From: Acidaminococcaceae bacterium | Lineage (GTDB): Bacteria; Bacillota; Negativicutes; Acidaminococcales; Acidaminococcaceae | Direction: 5' to 3' | DNA: 61,234 nucleotides | Assembly (NCBI GenBank): GCA_017554485.1 | Contig: JAFZIG010000140.1 | Span: 1-61,234 of the forward strand | Shown here: piece by piece, positions 42,907-52,493 of the stretch | Layout of the letters: each line of letters starts with the position of its first letter | Numbering within the stretch: position 1 is the stretch's first letter | The notes under the pieces: model-generated | The model's database searches: none | What the model was told of the DNA's origin: nothing | What the model saw: only the letters and a program-made list of their open reading frames with translations | Program-made: the position numbers and the translations under genes

Positions 42907-44022
42907 TTATGACTGGGGCCAACGGCTCAAAATCCACTCCGCGGCCCTCTTGGCTTCGTTAAAAGGAACGTCCGTTTTGCGGACTTCCGGGGCCAGGAAG
43001 GCGTCAAAATCCGGGGTTCTCCCCAGATCATCCACCAAACCCCTTGCAGCCATTTCCGCAAAGAGCGCGTCAAACTTGGCCGTTCCTCCACCCAACTGCC
43101 GGCGAATCTTCGTCAGCGGGCTCTGCTTTTTTTCAACCCGCAGCAGTCCCACCCGGAACCCGGCCGTAGCAGCCTCTGAAGCCATGGAAACAGAATCCTC
43201 TGTAACGAGGACATGAGTGGCCGCCCCCAACATGGCGGGAACGGGATTCTCCTGGCTCCGGGATGCAAGGAGCAGGTAACGGGTGGCCGGGCTTCCCCCA
43301 AGCACAGACTCCACAGCGGCGTCCGCCTCCGCCCCTGTGCGGCGGGAGGTAGTAACCAGCAGCGCAGCCCCCTGTTTTTCTGTTGCTTCCCGCAGGGAGG
43401 GCAGAATGAAGCGGACCCAGTCGGGCGTGAGCTCATAGTTGGCGTCACCCCCGCCCAAAAGAAGAGCGATGACTTTTTTGGGAAAAGGTTTCATTGGGGC
43501 AAACAGTTGCTCCGCCGCTGCCGACAGCTCCGGATAATAAATATGATTGGGAGCCCCCAGTGTTGTGATAAGGTTATCTGCAGGAGCAGGATGGTCGTGC
43601 AAGGGAACGATGGCAAAATCAAACAGCCGCGTTTCCAGCACGGTAGGAGTCATAATGACGGCGGAGCGTCCGTGAAATAACCGGGACAGCGCCAGGCAGA
43701 ACGGAGACGATGAGTTGCCTGTGGCAATATAAAGAGTCCCGGTGTTGTCTGATAAAGTATCCGCATGCTCTTCCAGCGCGAAACCCGTCGTCTTAAGCCA
43801 ATCTTTAATCTCTGCATCAGATGCGGTACCCAGGTGGCGCGCCTGCTGTTTAAGGATCCGAAGACGCTGCAGGCCGGAGAAACTCGGAACCCTGATTTCA
43901 TAGATTTCGGCTCCGCAAAGGCGTTCCACCCAGCGGGCAACCCCTAAAGACTGGTGATTGTGGCCACGGGTCTCATCGACAAAAAGGACGATGCGCCCCG
44001 GGCCTGTTTTTGTTTTATTCAT
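42907..44022 (-). CDS. ELM1/GtrOC1-family putative glycosyltransferase
   Basis: A 371-residue protein of the ELM1 (COG3660-type) family: FVDETRGHNHQSLGVARWVERL at the start, LGAPNHIY, LLLGGGDANYELT, VTTSRRTG and VTEDSVSMASEAATAGF, which resembles a GT-B donor site. Bacterial members sit in lipopolysaccharide loci and are presumed glycosyltransferases. GGGGGC precedes the ATG. The C-terminal region (GRTPDFDAFLAPE) is typical. GC-rich compared with its flanks. Confidence 0.82.
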   Translation of the reverse strand: MNKTKTGPGRIVLFVDETRGHNHQSLGVARWVERLCGAEIYEIRVPSFSGLQRLRILKQQARHLGTASDAEIKDWLKTTGFALEEHADTLSDNTGTLYIATGNSSSPFCLALSRLFHGRSAVIMTPTVLETRLFDFAIVPLHDHPAPADNLITTLGAPNHIYYPELSAAAEQLFAPMKPFPKKVIALLLGGGDANYELTPDWVRFILPSLREATEKQGAALLVTTSRRTGAEADAAVESVLGGSPATRYLLLASRSQENPVPAMLGAATHVLVTEDSVSMASEAATAGFRVGLLRVEKKQSPLTKIRRQLGGGTAKFDALFAEMAARGLVDDLGRTPDFDAFLAPEVRKTDVPFNEAKRAAEWILSRWPQS

Positions 44023-44068
44023 GAATCTGCCCCCTCAAATAATCGTATTTGTCATCATATTAATTATC

Positions 44069-45220
44069 TTAAAAAACCAAAAATAGTGTTTTCTTTATCA
44101 TTAATTTTATTCTTTTCCTTGTACTGATAGGAACATATTTTTGAGCAAGGTTATCAATTGTTAAGCTCTCAAAATCCTTCCAGAAACTATCAGCTTCAGA
44201 AGGTCTTCTGGCTGACTGAATAGTGGATAAATTATGATTTACTGCCTGGATCGTGTCAACTTCTTTAATATTGACTAATTCGCTAATTGCTTTAACGTAC
44301 CTTAAGCCTTTTTCTGAATGCACAAGCAATAACGAGGTCCCTTTTCCGTCAGACACTTCCGGCAAAAGTTTTTTAACATCCCAAAAATCAGCAAGCGTGA
44401 TATCAGACTTTCTGTTTATGCCTTTATGGTTGCAATGATAACATGAAGGCCTGAGGCTATAATCATTCAGAAACAGCCTGATATACGGATCTTCATTCTT
44501 GAATAAGAAAAGGTCTTTCCCGCCTTTCAATGAGACCGACACGGCATAATCAGCCCAGCCGAATTTTTTGTGGCGGAAATTTACCTTGTCAATTTTACCC
44601 CCAAGCCCGTTTTCTATCTCATTGCAATATTTGGCCCAAACCCCCGCTGAAGGAACACCGTGGCAGACAATATCTACGCATAGCAGGTTTTCATAATCTT
44701 TTTTCAGATATGCCTTAAGCCCTGCTACCTGGCATGGTGTACCTGAAAACAACACGTTTCTTCCGTTTTGAAGATACTCTTTCACCTTTTTAAATGAATC
44801 ACCGATATTGCTTTGCAAATACTTTGAGCCTCTTAATGCTGCAAGCCCATTCGGAGAATCCACAACTACATGCCGAACACTTCTGAAATCATCCGAAAAC
44901 GCTGCACCGACCACAATTCCGTTTTCCTCTAACACTTTCTCTGCAAGTAATGTAAATATACCCCCTGAAGAACTGCCAAAACGTAATTTCTGATCGTTTG
45001 CACAGGCTCCGTACCCTTTGGGAATTGTTTCAGAGACAACACCCTTTGCTGCCTTTTCGCAAACCTGGTCACAAAGGCCGCAATGAACACATTCTTCATA
45101 ATTAACATGCGGATATCTGAATCCCTGTTCATCTGCCCGCATTTCAATACAGTTCTTAGGACAAACGGAAGCGCAGGCCGAGCATCCGGAACAGTCCTGC
45201 TTTGCTTTTTTATCAATCAC
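44069..45220 (-). CDS. FrhB/F420-dehydrogenase-beta-like iron-sulfur protein of polysaccharide loci
   Basis: A 383-residue protein from a GTG (GAGGTG upstream). Two N-terminal 4Fe-4S clusters: CSGCSACASVCPKNC (Cys10-20) and CVHCGLCDQVC (~41-52). Then the coenzyme-F420 hydrogenase beta N- and C-terminal domains (RFGSSSGGIFTLLAEKV, GTPCQVAGLKAYL, VDIVCHGVPS, CYHCNHKG). Such proteins recur next to polysaccharide pyruvyltransferases in bacterial glycan loci; the redox chemistry is not established. The next gene upstream is that partner. Confidence 0.9.
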   Translation of the reverse strand: MIDKKAKQDCSGCSACASVCPKNCIEMRADEQGFRYPHVNYEECVHCGLCDQVCEKAAKGVVSETIPKGYGACANDQKLRFGSSSGGIFTLLAEKVLEENGIVVGAAFSDDFRSVRHVVVDSPNGLAALRGSKYLQSNIGDSFKKVKEYLQNGRNVLFSGTPCQVAGLKAYLKKDYENLLCVDIVCHGVPSAGVWAKYCNEIENGLGGKIDKVNFRHKKFGWADYAVSVSLKGGKDLFLFKNEDPYIRLFLNDYSLRPSCYHCNHKGINRKSDITLADFWDVKKLLPEVSDGKGTSLLLVHSEKGLRYVKAISELVNIKEVDTIQAVNHNLSTIQSARRPSEADSFWKDFESLTIDNLAQKYVPISTRKRIKLMIKKTLFLVF

Positions 45221-45302
45221 ATCAGCACCTCAACCGCCCATAAATACCAATATACAGCCATCTGTTTGCCGGGCTAAACACGTACGAACGTCTCAAAAAT
45301 TA

Positions 45303-46535
45303 TCAGCTGTTATTTTCACCAAGCGCTTCATTAACGTATTCTTTTGAAACTTTGATAAAGCGCTCCAGGCGTTTGCCTATTTTTTCATAATCCCACTTAA
45401 ATGAATTGAACAAACCAATTTCTTCTATATCAACCAATTTATCCTGCTCGCCAATCGTTTCAAGATAGTCGGTCAAACGGATGTTAAGATCTCTTTCACC
45501 ATCACGTTTCACAACAAAAAATGGTTTCCCGTAAATAGTAGAAAAAACCAGACCGTGAAAGCTGTCTGTAAAAACATACGTTGCGTGTTTTATCAACCAA
45601 ACCCACTCCTGAGGAGAACAGTCATTTATCCCGTAATCCCTCAATATTTCATTAGAGCCAGCGTTATCGCCGGGTATGAACACCGGTTCAATACCATTCT
45701 TTACGCAAAGTTCTTTAATTGATTTTTCTTTTTTGTCATTTCCCAATATATAAATTAAAGCATATTTTTTCTTTTTAAATTTTTCAATGTTTTCAACATC
45801 TTCCGAAACAACGTCCCAGTCTTCAGCCGTTAACAACAGGGCAGGATCGCACACATGTTTTACACCGCTGACACCAATACCGTCAAGAAGATTTACGCTT
45901 TTAGACTCTCTGACTGAAATCATTGCAAAATCAGACAAAAATTTCTTTATGGATTTTACATTTTCGTTGGGTATCGTGTTTTCGCCAAACGAAGCAGCAT
46001 AGGCTATTTTTTTCGCATTGGGATTTTTAGGAGTAAATCCCAGGAATTTCGTCTTGTAAACAAATCCGCTTTCCTGGTACCACACGACATCAGAACCTAC
46101 AAAGTAAAAATCAAACAGTGACTCTGAAAGATCTTTATAGCTGTATTCCTTATTTGAAATAGAAATATATTTTCTTACAAATTCATTAAACCTTTTAAGT
46201 CTTTTAACAACAGAAAAATCTTTTTTCCCCTTGTCTGTATCATTGTTACTGAAAATGCGGGCAACCTTTCTTTTGATATAATTAATACTAAAAATATCGG
46301 ACAGCCTTTTCCTTGTCCGTTCCAAATTATATAACCATGATGTTACTTCGCGACCGGTCTTGTTTCTTAAAAGCAATGTTTCTACACTAAATTCCGGATG
46401 ATTCTTCCTTAAATAATAATTCAATGCAAATGCCTGAATTCTATTACCGTAGTTCAAATTATTGAGGGTTAATTCTGTTATAATAGCGATTCTTTTCTTA
46501 GCTGCCGTTTCATGACATGATGCTGTTTGACTCAC
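45303..46535 (-). CDS. Polysaccharide pyruvyltransferase family protein (CsaB/WcaK-like)
   Basis: A 410-residue protein from a GTG preceded by GGGGG. Family features: ITELTLNNLNYGNRIQAFALNYYLRK, FYFVGSDVVWYQE, KKIAYAASFGENTIP, ISVRESKSVNLL, VCDPALLLT and TDSFHGLVFSTIYGKPFFVV. These adopt a GT-B fold and add ketal-linked pyruvate, or, for some, sugars, to exopolysaccharides. It is the first gene of the ~32 kb minus-strand cluster, directly after the mapped promoter. Confidence 0.88.
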   Translation of the reverse strand: MSQTASCHETAAKKRIAIITELTLNNLNYGNRIQAFALNYYLRKNHPEFSVETLLLRNKTGREVTSWLYNLERTRKRLSDIFSINYIKRKVARIFSNNDTDKGKKDFSVVKRLKRFNEFVRKYISISNKEYSYKDLSESLFDFYFVGSDVVWYQESGFVYKTKFLGFTPKNPNAKKIAYAASFGENTIPNENVKSIKKFLSDFAMISVRESKSVNLLDGIGVSGVKHVCDPALLLTAEDWDVVSEDVENIEKFKKKKYALIYILGNDKKEKSIKELCVKNGIEPVFIPGDNAGSNEILRDYGINDCSPQEWVWLIKHATYVFTDSFHGLVFSTIYGKPFFVVKRDGERDLNIRLTDYLETIGEQDKLVDIEEIGLFNSFKWDYEKIGKRLERFIKVSKEYVNEALGENNS

Positions 46536-46613
46536 TTATATTATACCCCCTATCTAATTTTATTTTCTGCTAGAAATACTCCCGTACAATAAGGTCACCC
46601 AGATATATTTATT

Positions 46614-46685
46614 AATCAGGTTTACTGATTTTCTTTATGGTTGTCCCATTTGTTTATTATACTATAAATTATATAAACTTATCAA
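46614..46685 (-). promoter_or_regulatory. Promoter and leader hairpin of the polysaccharide cluster
   Basis: Minus strand TTGATA (46680-46685), an 18-bp spacer and TATAAT (46656-46661) lie about 120 bp upstream of the first cluster gene. In the leader, AATCAG/CTGATT with a 5-nt loop (46614-46630) forms a small hairpin. No JUMPstart/ops motif was seen here. Confidence 0.65.
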
Positions 46686-46732
46686 ATATTAATAAGGAAT
46701 TTACCAGGTTTTTAAGAAGTATTTAAATAAAA

Positions 46733-46782
46733 AAGCCTCTTACAGACAGAGATATTCCATCTCACATCTTTGTAAGAGGCTT
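46733..46782 (-). terminator. Terminator after larA
   Basis: AAGCCTCTTAC/GTAAGAGGCTT, 11 bp perfect, enclosing a 28-nt region with weak internal pairing. TTTTTT follows on the minus strand; it lies 16 bp past the larA stop. Confidence 0.8.
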
Positions 46783-46797
46783 AATTCTGATTACGTT

Positions 46798-48087
46798 TTA
46801 TCCTTCCACCAGCGGCACCGTCAGACTGCCCGTAGGCATCAGCACAATTTTGTAGTCCTTGCCTACATATTTTTCTGCTGCGGCCAGGGCTTCTTCTACC
46901 GTGTCTACCGCACCGTCAAAGAGCATATCCTTCGCCATCTGGCGGTCCAGTGCAGTTACTAAGATGAAATGTGCTTTCTTGAACAGGCGGGTCACCGCAT
47001 AGGCTTTGTTGGCCCCGATGACGAACCGGTTCTTTATTTCTTTTTCGATAGCATCCACGCTGCCCAGGCGTTTGCAGGTTTCTTCCAGTACAGCGCTGCC
47101 GCTGCCCTCCTCGCACTCTGCCAGCAGAATCACCACGCCGCCTTCACGGCAGGCCAGTACAGCATTGTCCATGGTCTTCTGCATCTGATACACGTTGATG
47201 TCTTTCGGGTAACCGCCGCAGGAGGCGATGACCACGTCCGCCTGCTGCGGGATCTTGACGCCGTACACCTGGTCCACAAACTTGCAGGCTTCTTTGTGGG
47301 CCGCGATGTAATCCCCGGCGAACATCCGCAGGAAGCGGTGCTCCGCGTCTAAGATGGCATTGAACAGGAACACGCTGGTGCCCCGTTTCTTCATGGCTTC
47401 CGCCCACAGGGCCACTCCTTCCATCTGGTCGTCGTAAACAGGGTTTCCGTCCATTTTGCCGATGCCGGACGCCGGATCCAGCATGAAGCTGTGGTTGTGG
47501 CGCACGGTCTCCATGGCGGCACAGCCCGGCAGCACGGCCTTGCGGCCGCCACCGTAACCGCTGAAATAATGGTGCACGATGGTGCCTGTCAGGATGATAT
47601 GATCGCTGTGGCAGATGTGTTTGTTGATCAGTACCGGGGTGAACCGGCTGGTGGTGCCGAAGTATTCAAAGTCTTCCGGGATCTTGGCGTCGCTGTTGAA
47701 CATTTTCAGACGGCCGGCCACGTCCGCGCCTACGCCTTCCACCATCTCTTCGTGGGTCATGAGGCGGTGGGTTCCCAGGCTGAACACAATCTGCATATTC
47801 TCGTCAGGGATACCCAGTTTGTTCAGTTCGTTCACCAGCACCGGCATAAAGTCGAAGCTGTTAGCAACACGGGTGGGGTCGTTGCAGATAAAGGTCACAG
47901 TCTGGCCCGGTTTGATAAGCTTATCGATGGGTTCCGTGCCGATAGGGTTATAAATAGCTTCCAGCACGCCTTTGGGAACGTCTTCCATCACCGGGGTCTC
48001 AGGCATGCGGATCTCTTTGATGATTTTGCTTTCATCCAGGGAAAAGGTCTTCGTGCCGCGTCCATAATGGAATGTGAACTTTTTCAT
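46798..48087 (-). CDS. larA: LarA-family nickel-pincer racemase/epimerase
   Basis: A 429-residue lactate racemase superfamily protein. The catalytic and cofactor residues of Lactiplantibacillus LarA are in place with one-residue offset: His107 in GTHR, His173 in VHHYFSGYGGGRK, Lys183 (the cofactor-bearing lysine) and His199 in RHNHS. The C-terminal domain has VVIASCGGYPKDINVYQM. Such enzymes need the nickel-pincer nucleotide made by LarB, LarC and LarE; none are in the window. Monocistronic, AAGGAGG before the ATG, terminator after. LarA homologues act on several 2-hydroxy acids, so D/L-lactate is likely but not certain. Confidence 0.87.
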   Translation of the reverse strand: MKKFTFHYGRGTKTFSLDESKIIKEIRMPETPVMEDVPKGVLEAIYNPIGTEPIDKLIKPGQTVTFICNDPTRVANSFDFMPVLVNELNKLGIPDENMQIVFSLGTHRLMTHEEMVEGVGADVAGRLKMFNSDAKIPEDFEYFGTTSRFTPVLINKHICHSDHIILTGTIVHHYFSGYGGGRKAVLPGCAAMETVRHNHSFMLDPASGIGKMDGNPVYDDQMEGVALWAEAMKKRGTSVFLFNAILDAEHRFLRMFAGDYIAAHKEACKFVDQVYGVKIPQQADVVIASCGGYPKDINVYQMQKTMDNAVLACREGGVVILLAECEEGSGSAVLEETCKRLGSVDAIEKEIKNRFVIGANKAYAVTRLFKKAHFILVTALDRQMAKDMLFDGAVDTVEEALAAAEKYVGKDYKIVLMPTGSLTVPLVEG

Positions 48088-48267
48088 ACAACGCCTCCTT
48101 ATCTAACATTCTTTTTATTCACAAAATACTCCTGAAGCGATTCTGGGTATTATGCCTGCACATCTGTCCTGCAAGCAGGTTAACTCAGCACCTTTTTAAC
48201 CATCTTTTTTCTTTTATATTATATTATCAAAAAATGAATATAAAAGATAGTATGAAAGATACAAAAA

Positions 48268-48300
48268 ATCCGTTACCGGCATTTTTTACCGGTAACGGAT
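48268..48300 (-). terminator. Terminator of the V-ATPase operon
   Basis: ATCCGTTACCGG/CCGGTAACGGAT, 12 bp perfect with a 9-nt loop, followed on the minus strand by TTTTTTG. Lies just past the subunit D stop. The remaining 48088-48267 interval holds the larA leader and no gene. Confidence 0.88.
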
Positions 48301-48306
48301 CATTGT

Positions 48307-48975
48307 TTATCCGGCCTTCTTGGCTGCTCTCTCGGCCTGGGCCTTCGCTTCCTGTGCGGCCATCATGTCTTTGGCCTTCATGAGGCGTACGGTGCTGGCG
48401 CGTTCGTTCTCCGCCAGCTTCATGGTGATGAACTTGATACTGGTCTGCATCTCGGGAATCATGACGTATTCCAGAGCATTGACCCGGCGGCGGGTCTTCT
48501 CGATCTCATCCGCCAACAGGTTGCACGTCTTTTCCACCTCTGCCAGCTCCAGCAGCTTGGGCAGCAGTTCGGAAAGCTCTACTACCGCGTTGTCCAGGGA
48601 ACTGGACGTAAAGGTGAAGGCGTAGGGGATCTCCGTCGCCTCCTCCCCGCCGGTAAACGTAATGGTGGGAACGTCCACGCTCATCACGTTCTTCATGCCG
48701 ATGTCGTACACAGCGGCGCGAGCCGGATAGAGCAGGGCCTCGCTGATCCGCAGGGCGCCCATCTGAGCCTTGGCCATGGCAAAGCGGGTGGACACGCCCT
48801 GCAGGGCCTTCTCCACCTCTAAGCGTAATGCGTGGTTGCGGCGGATGTGCAGCATGAACTGGCGGACCATTTCATCCCGTTTATCCTTCAGCAGCTTATG
48901 GCCGCGGACAGCGGTTACCAGGCGTTTTTTCAGCCTGGTAAGCTCCATTCGGGTCGGGTTAACTTGGGTTGCCAT
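48307..48975 (-). CDS. ntpD: V-type ATPase subunit D (central stalk)
   Basis: A 222-residue central-shaft protein, almost entirely antiparallel coiled coil: VNPTRMELTRLKKRLVTAVRGHKLLKDKRDEM at the start is the subunit D signature. The C-terminal helix (TRRRVNALEYVMIPEM) completes the pair. The tail ends Ala/Lys-rich (EAKAQAERAAKKAG). Last gene of the operon, 3 bp after subunit B. Confidence 0.95.
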   Translation of the reverse strand: MATQVNPTRMELTRLKKRLVTAVRGHKLLKDKRDEMVRQFMLHIRRNHALRLEVEKALQGVSTRFAMAKAQMGALRISEALLYPARAAVYDIGMKNVMSVDVPTITFTGGEEATEIPYAFTFTSSSLDNAVVELSELLPKLLELAEVEKTCNLLADEIEKTRRRVNALEYVMIPEMQTSIKFITMKLAENERASTVRLMKAKDMMAAQEAKAQAERAAKKAG

Positions 48976-48978
48976 CGA

Positions 48979-50376
48979 TTATTCCCCCTCGTTATCCTCT
49001 GTAGCAGCAGGAACATAGTATTTGTCCAGATATTCGTCACGGATACGTTTCAGCTCGCTGCGGGGCAGGATGCCCAGAAGCTTCCAGCCCAGGTCCAGGG
49101 TCTCGATGATGCTGCGGTTGGTTTCGTAGCCCTGGGAAACGTATTCTTTTTCAAATGCGTCGGCAAATTTTGCGTATAACTTATCTACCTTGGAAAGGGC
49201 CGCTTCGCCGAGGATGGTGGCCAGTTCTTTCGCCTGCTTGCCCTGGGCATAGGCGGCGAACAGCTGGTTCATGGTATCGGCATGATCTTCACGGGTCTTG
49301 CCCTTGCCTACGCCCTTATCTTTCAGACGGGACAGGGACGGCAGCACGTCGATAGGCGGTGTCAGGCCCTTGCGGTACAAATCGCGGGACAGGATGATCT
49401 GCCCTTCGGTGATGTAACCGGTCAGGTCAGGGATCGGGTGGGTCTTGTCATCTTCCGGCATGGACAGAATAGGGATCTGGGTAATGGAACCCTTCTTGCC
49501 TTTGATACGGCCTGCCCGTTCGTACATGGTCGCCAGGTCGGTGTACAGGTAACCGGGATAGCCGCGGCGTCCGGGCACTTCTTTACGGGCTGCGGAAACT
49601 TCACGGAGGGCATCGGCGTAGTTGGTGATATCGGTGATGATGACCAGCACGTGCATGCCCAGTTCGTAAGCCAGATACTCGGCAGCGGTAATGGCCATAC
49701 GCGGGGTGGAAATACGTTCTACCGCTGGGTCGTTGGCCAGGTTGATGAACATAACGGCACGGGCCAAAGCGCCGGTGCGGTTGAAGTCTTCCATGAAGTA
49801 GTTGGCTTCTTCGAAGGTGATACCTACGGCAGCGAATACTACGGCGAACCCTTCGCCGGTCCCCAGTACCTTGGCCTGGCGGGCGATCTGCGCAGCCAGC
49901 TGGGCATGGGGCAGGCCGGAGCCGGAGAATACCGGCAGCTTCTGACCGCGAACCAGGGTGTTCAGTCCGTCGATGGCGCTGACGCCGGTCTGGATAAATT
50001 CCGCGGGATAGTCGCGGGCGGCCGGGTTCATAGGCTCTCCGTTGATGTCCCTGTACTCGTCGGGGATAATATCCGCGCCGCCGTCGATGGGACGGCCCAT
50101 ACCGTCAAAGACGCGGCCCAGCATGGCCGGGGACACGCCCAGGCGCACCCCGTGACCCAGGAAACGGGCCTTGGCATCGTCGATCTTCAGGCCCTGGGAG
50201 CTCTCAAAGAGCTGGACCAGCGCCTTATCGCCGTCGATGACCAGCACCTTGCCGCTGCGGACTTCGCCGTTGGCCTGCTGGATCTCCACCAGTTCGTCGT
50301 ATTTGACGCCTTCCACCTGGTCAACCAGCATCAGCGGGCCGACGACCTCGCGAATTGTCTTGTAATCCTTACGCAT
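48979..50376 (-). CDS. ntpB: V-type ATPase subunit B (non-catalytic, regulatory)
   Basis: A 465-residue nucleotide-binding-fold subunit that alternates with A in the V1 head. Typical regions: [45 protein letters not shown] (degenerate Walker A as expected) and [12 protein letters not shown]. Start overlaps the subunit A stop by eight bases, coupling A and B synthesis at 1:1. Confidence 0.96.
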   Translation of the reverse strand: MRKDYKTIREVVGPLMLVDQVEGVKYDELVEIQQANGEVRSGKVLVIDGDKALVQLFESSQGLKIDDAKARFLGHGVRLGVSPAMLGRVFDGMGRPIDGGADIIPDEYRDINGEPMNPAARDYPAEFIQTGVSAIDGLNTLVRGQKLPVFSGSGLPHAQLAAQIARQAKVLGTGEGFAVVFAAVGITFEEANYFMEDFNRTGALARAVMFINLANDPAVERISTPRMAITAAEYLAYELGMHVLVIITDITNYADALREVSAARKEVPGRRGYPGYLYTDLATMYERAGRIKGKKGSITQIPILSMPEDDKTHPIPDLTGYITEGQIILSRDLYRKGLTPPIDVLPSLSRLKDKGVGKGKTREDHADTMNQLFAAYAQGKQAKELATILGEAALSKVDKLYAKFADAFEKEYVSQGYETNRSIIETLDLGWKLLGILPRSELKRIRDEYLDKYYVPAATEDNEGE

Positions 50377-52141
50377 CGAGCTCGCCTCCCTCTGTCAGCG
50401 CTGCAAAGGCAGCATCCAATTTTTTGGCGATTTCGCCAAATTTTACTTCACGTTCTTTTTCCGTAATGTATTTCATACGGCCGATTTCCTCACGGACCGG
50501 CATATCGATGAGCTTGTCCAGATGCACATGCTGCTCCAGGGCGGCCTCCGCCTTGTCATACCAGGTCAGGATGAGCTTCATCATGTCATGCTGCTTCTCC
50601 AGGGAAGTGTAGGTATCCACTTCGTGGAAGGAGTTCTGGTGCAGGAAGTCCTCGCGGATGGAGCGGGCACATTCCAGAGTGATCCTGTCCTTGAAGCTCA
50701 GGGCATCCACACCTACGAGACGCACGATTTCGTTCAGTTCCGCTTCCTCCTGGAGGATGTTCATCATCTTGTTGACCATACCGGCCCAGTCGGGAGATAC
50801 GGAAGTGTTGTAGTAGTTCCGCAGGCGGTCGCTGTACAGGGAGTAACTCTGCAGCCAGTCGATAGCCGGGAAATGACGGGCATAGGCCAGGGCAGCCGAC
50901 AGGCACCAGAATACCTTGACGATACGCAGGGTAGCCTGGGATACCGGTTCGGAAATATCGCCGCCGGGAGGGGATACGGCCCCGATAGCGGAAACCGCTC
51001 CGGTGCGGTCCTCGCTGCCGACGCACTTGACGATGCCGGCCCGTTCGTAGAATTCTGCCAGACGGGAGCTTAAGTAGGCGGGATAGCCTTCGTCGCCGGG
51101 CATTTCTTCCAGACGGGAGCTCATCTCACGCATGGCTTCGGCCCAGCGGGAGGTGGAGTCTGCCATGATAGCTACCTTGTAGCCCATGTCGCGGAAGTAC
51201 TCCGCAATGGTAATACCTGTATAAATAGACGCTTCACGGGCGGCAACCGGCATGTCGGAGGTATTGGCAATCAGTACGGTACGCTTCATCAGGGGCAGTC
51301 CCGTACGGGGGTCGCTCAGTTCCGGGAATTCCATCAGTACGTCGGTCATCTCGTTGCCGCGTTCGCCGCAGCCTACGTAGATGATGATATCGGCGTCAGC
51401 CCACTTGGCCAGCTGGTGCTGGATAACGGTCTTGCCGCTGCCGAAAGGACCGGGTACGGCTGCTACACCGCCCTTGGCGATGGGGAACAGCGCGTCGACG
51501 ACACGCTGGCCGGTAACCATGGGCTCCGTGGGAGGCAGTTTCTCTTTATAGGGACGGCTGCGGCGCACAGGCCAGGTCTGGAGCATCGGGTACTCCGTCA
51601 CGTTTCCGTCTTTATCCTTGATCTTGTAAACAGGATCCAGTATGGTCGCTTCGCCGCTGTACACCCATTCCACGGTGCCTTCCTTCCGGGGCGGCAGCAT
51701 GATCTTGTGCAGTACGGCCGGGGTCTCCTGGACCACGCCGATGATGTCGCCGCCCACTACATGGTCGCCGACGCTCACCTGGGGTTCAAACTTCCATTTC
51801 TTCTCGCGGTTCAGCTTGGGAACCTCTACGCCGCGGGAGATACGGTCGCCCGCCTTTTGGTACAGTACGTCCAGGGGACGCTGGATGCCGTCGAAGATAC
51901 CCTCGATTAGCCCCGGGGCCAGCTCCACGGACAGCGGGGAACGGGTGGACTCCACCGGCTCGCCGGGTCCCAGGCCTGCTGTTTCTTCATATACCTGAAT
52001 GGAGGCCATGTCGCCTCTCAGTTCGATTACCTCGCCGATCAGATGCTTCTCGCTGACACGGACCACGTCGTACAGTTCTACGTCACCCATGCCGCTGGCA
52101 ACAATCAGCGGGCCTGATACTTTTACTATAGTTCCACTCAT
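50369..52141 (-). CDS. ntpA: V-type ATPase catalytic subunit A
   Basis: A 590-residue catalytic subunit. Walker A GPFGSGKT at 231-238, catalytic Glu in [14 protein letters not shown], the subunit-A-specific non-homologous insertion at ~115-190 ([17 protein letters not shown]) and [27 protein letters not shown]. Couples ATP hydrolysis or synthesis to rotation of D/F. Gap of 11 bp from subunit F. Confidence 0.97.
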   Translation of the reverse strand: MSGTIVKVSGPLIVASGMGDVELYDVVRVSEKHLIGEVIELRGDMASIQVYEETAGLGPGEPVESTRSPLSVELAPGLIEGIFDGIQRPLDVLYQKAGDRISRGVEVPKLNREKKWKFEPQVSVGDHVVGGDIIGVVQETPAVLHKIMLPPRKEGTVEWVYSGEATILDPVYKIKDKDGNVTEYPMLQTWPVRRSRPYKEKLPPTEPMVTGQRVVDALFPIAKGGVAAVPGPFGSGKTVIQHQLAKWADADIIIYVGCGERGNEMTDVLMEFPELSDPRTGLPLMKRTVLIANTSDMPVAAREASIYTGITIAEYFRDMGYKVAIMADSTSRWAEAMREMSSRLEEMPGDEGYPAYLSSRLAEFYERAGIVKCVGSEDRTGAVSAIGAVSPPGGDISEPVSQATLRIVKVFWCLSAALAYARHFPAIDWLQSYSLYSDRLRNYYNTSVSPDWAGMVNKMMNILQEEAELNEIVRLVGVDALSFKDRITLECARSIREDFLHQNSFHEVDTYTSLEKQHDMMKLILTWYDKAEAALEQHVHLDKLIDMPVREEIGRMKYITEKEREVKFGEIAKKLDAAFAALTEGGELDA

Positions 52142-52152
52142 CGGCTACTTAC

Positions 52153-52479
52153 CTACCCTTCCTTGAAAAGAATGTCTGCGCCCACAGCCTTCTCTACATT
52201 GCCCTTCAGCCTTTTCATGCCAAGCCCCTGACTTCCCTTGGCAGAGGGGATGGGGATAATGGCAGGAAATGTCGCAGTAGTGTAATAATCGATTGCCTCT
52301 GGTACCAGCTGGGCGGCTTCCTCGGTGATGTAGATCACCGCATACCCTTTATCCGCCAGCTTATGTATCCTTTTTTCTATCATGGGACCCTGTTCCTCGT
52401 AATACACATCCAGACCGATAGCCTTGAAGATCATTACGGAACTGGGGTCGCCAATCACCGCGATTTTTCTTTCCTTCAT
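52153..52479 (-). CDS. ntpG: V-type ATPase subunit F (NtpG)
   Basis: A 108-residue stalk subunit with a CheY-like fold: KIAVIGDPSSVMIFKAIGLDVY, YAVIYITEEAAQ, FPAIIPIPSAKG. The ATG at 52479 is chosen because GGCGG lies six bases before it; the ATG two codons upstream abuts that site. Binds subunit D in the rotor. Confidence 0.92.
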   Translation of the reverse strand: MKERKIAVIGDPSSVMIFKAIGLDVYYEEQGPMIEKRIHKLADKGYAVIYITEEAAQLVPEAIDYYTTATFPAIIPIPSAKGSQGLGMKRLKGNVEKAVGADILFKEG

Positions 52480-52493
52480 AGACATCCGCCTTT

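Noticed and set aside
49282-50466. Long plus-strand open frame (394 codons) opposite V-ATPase subunit B
   Set aside because: Antisense shadow of a strongly conserved gene; composition is low-complexity His/Gln/Val/Gly rich, with no ribosome site or family resemblance. The same applies to long frames opposite the hexomutase (3697-5007), malic enzyme (5697-6899) and the kinase (59261-60295).
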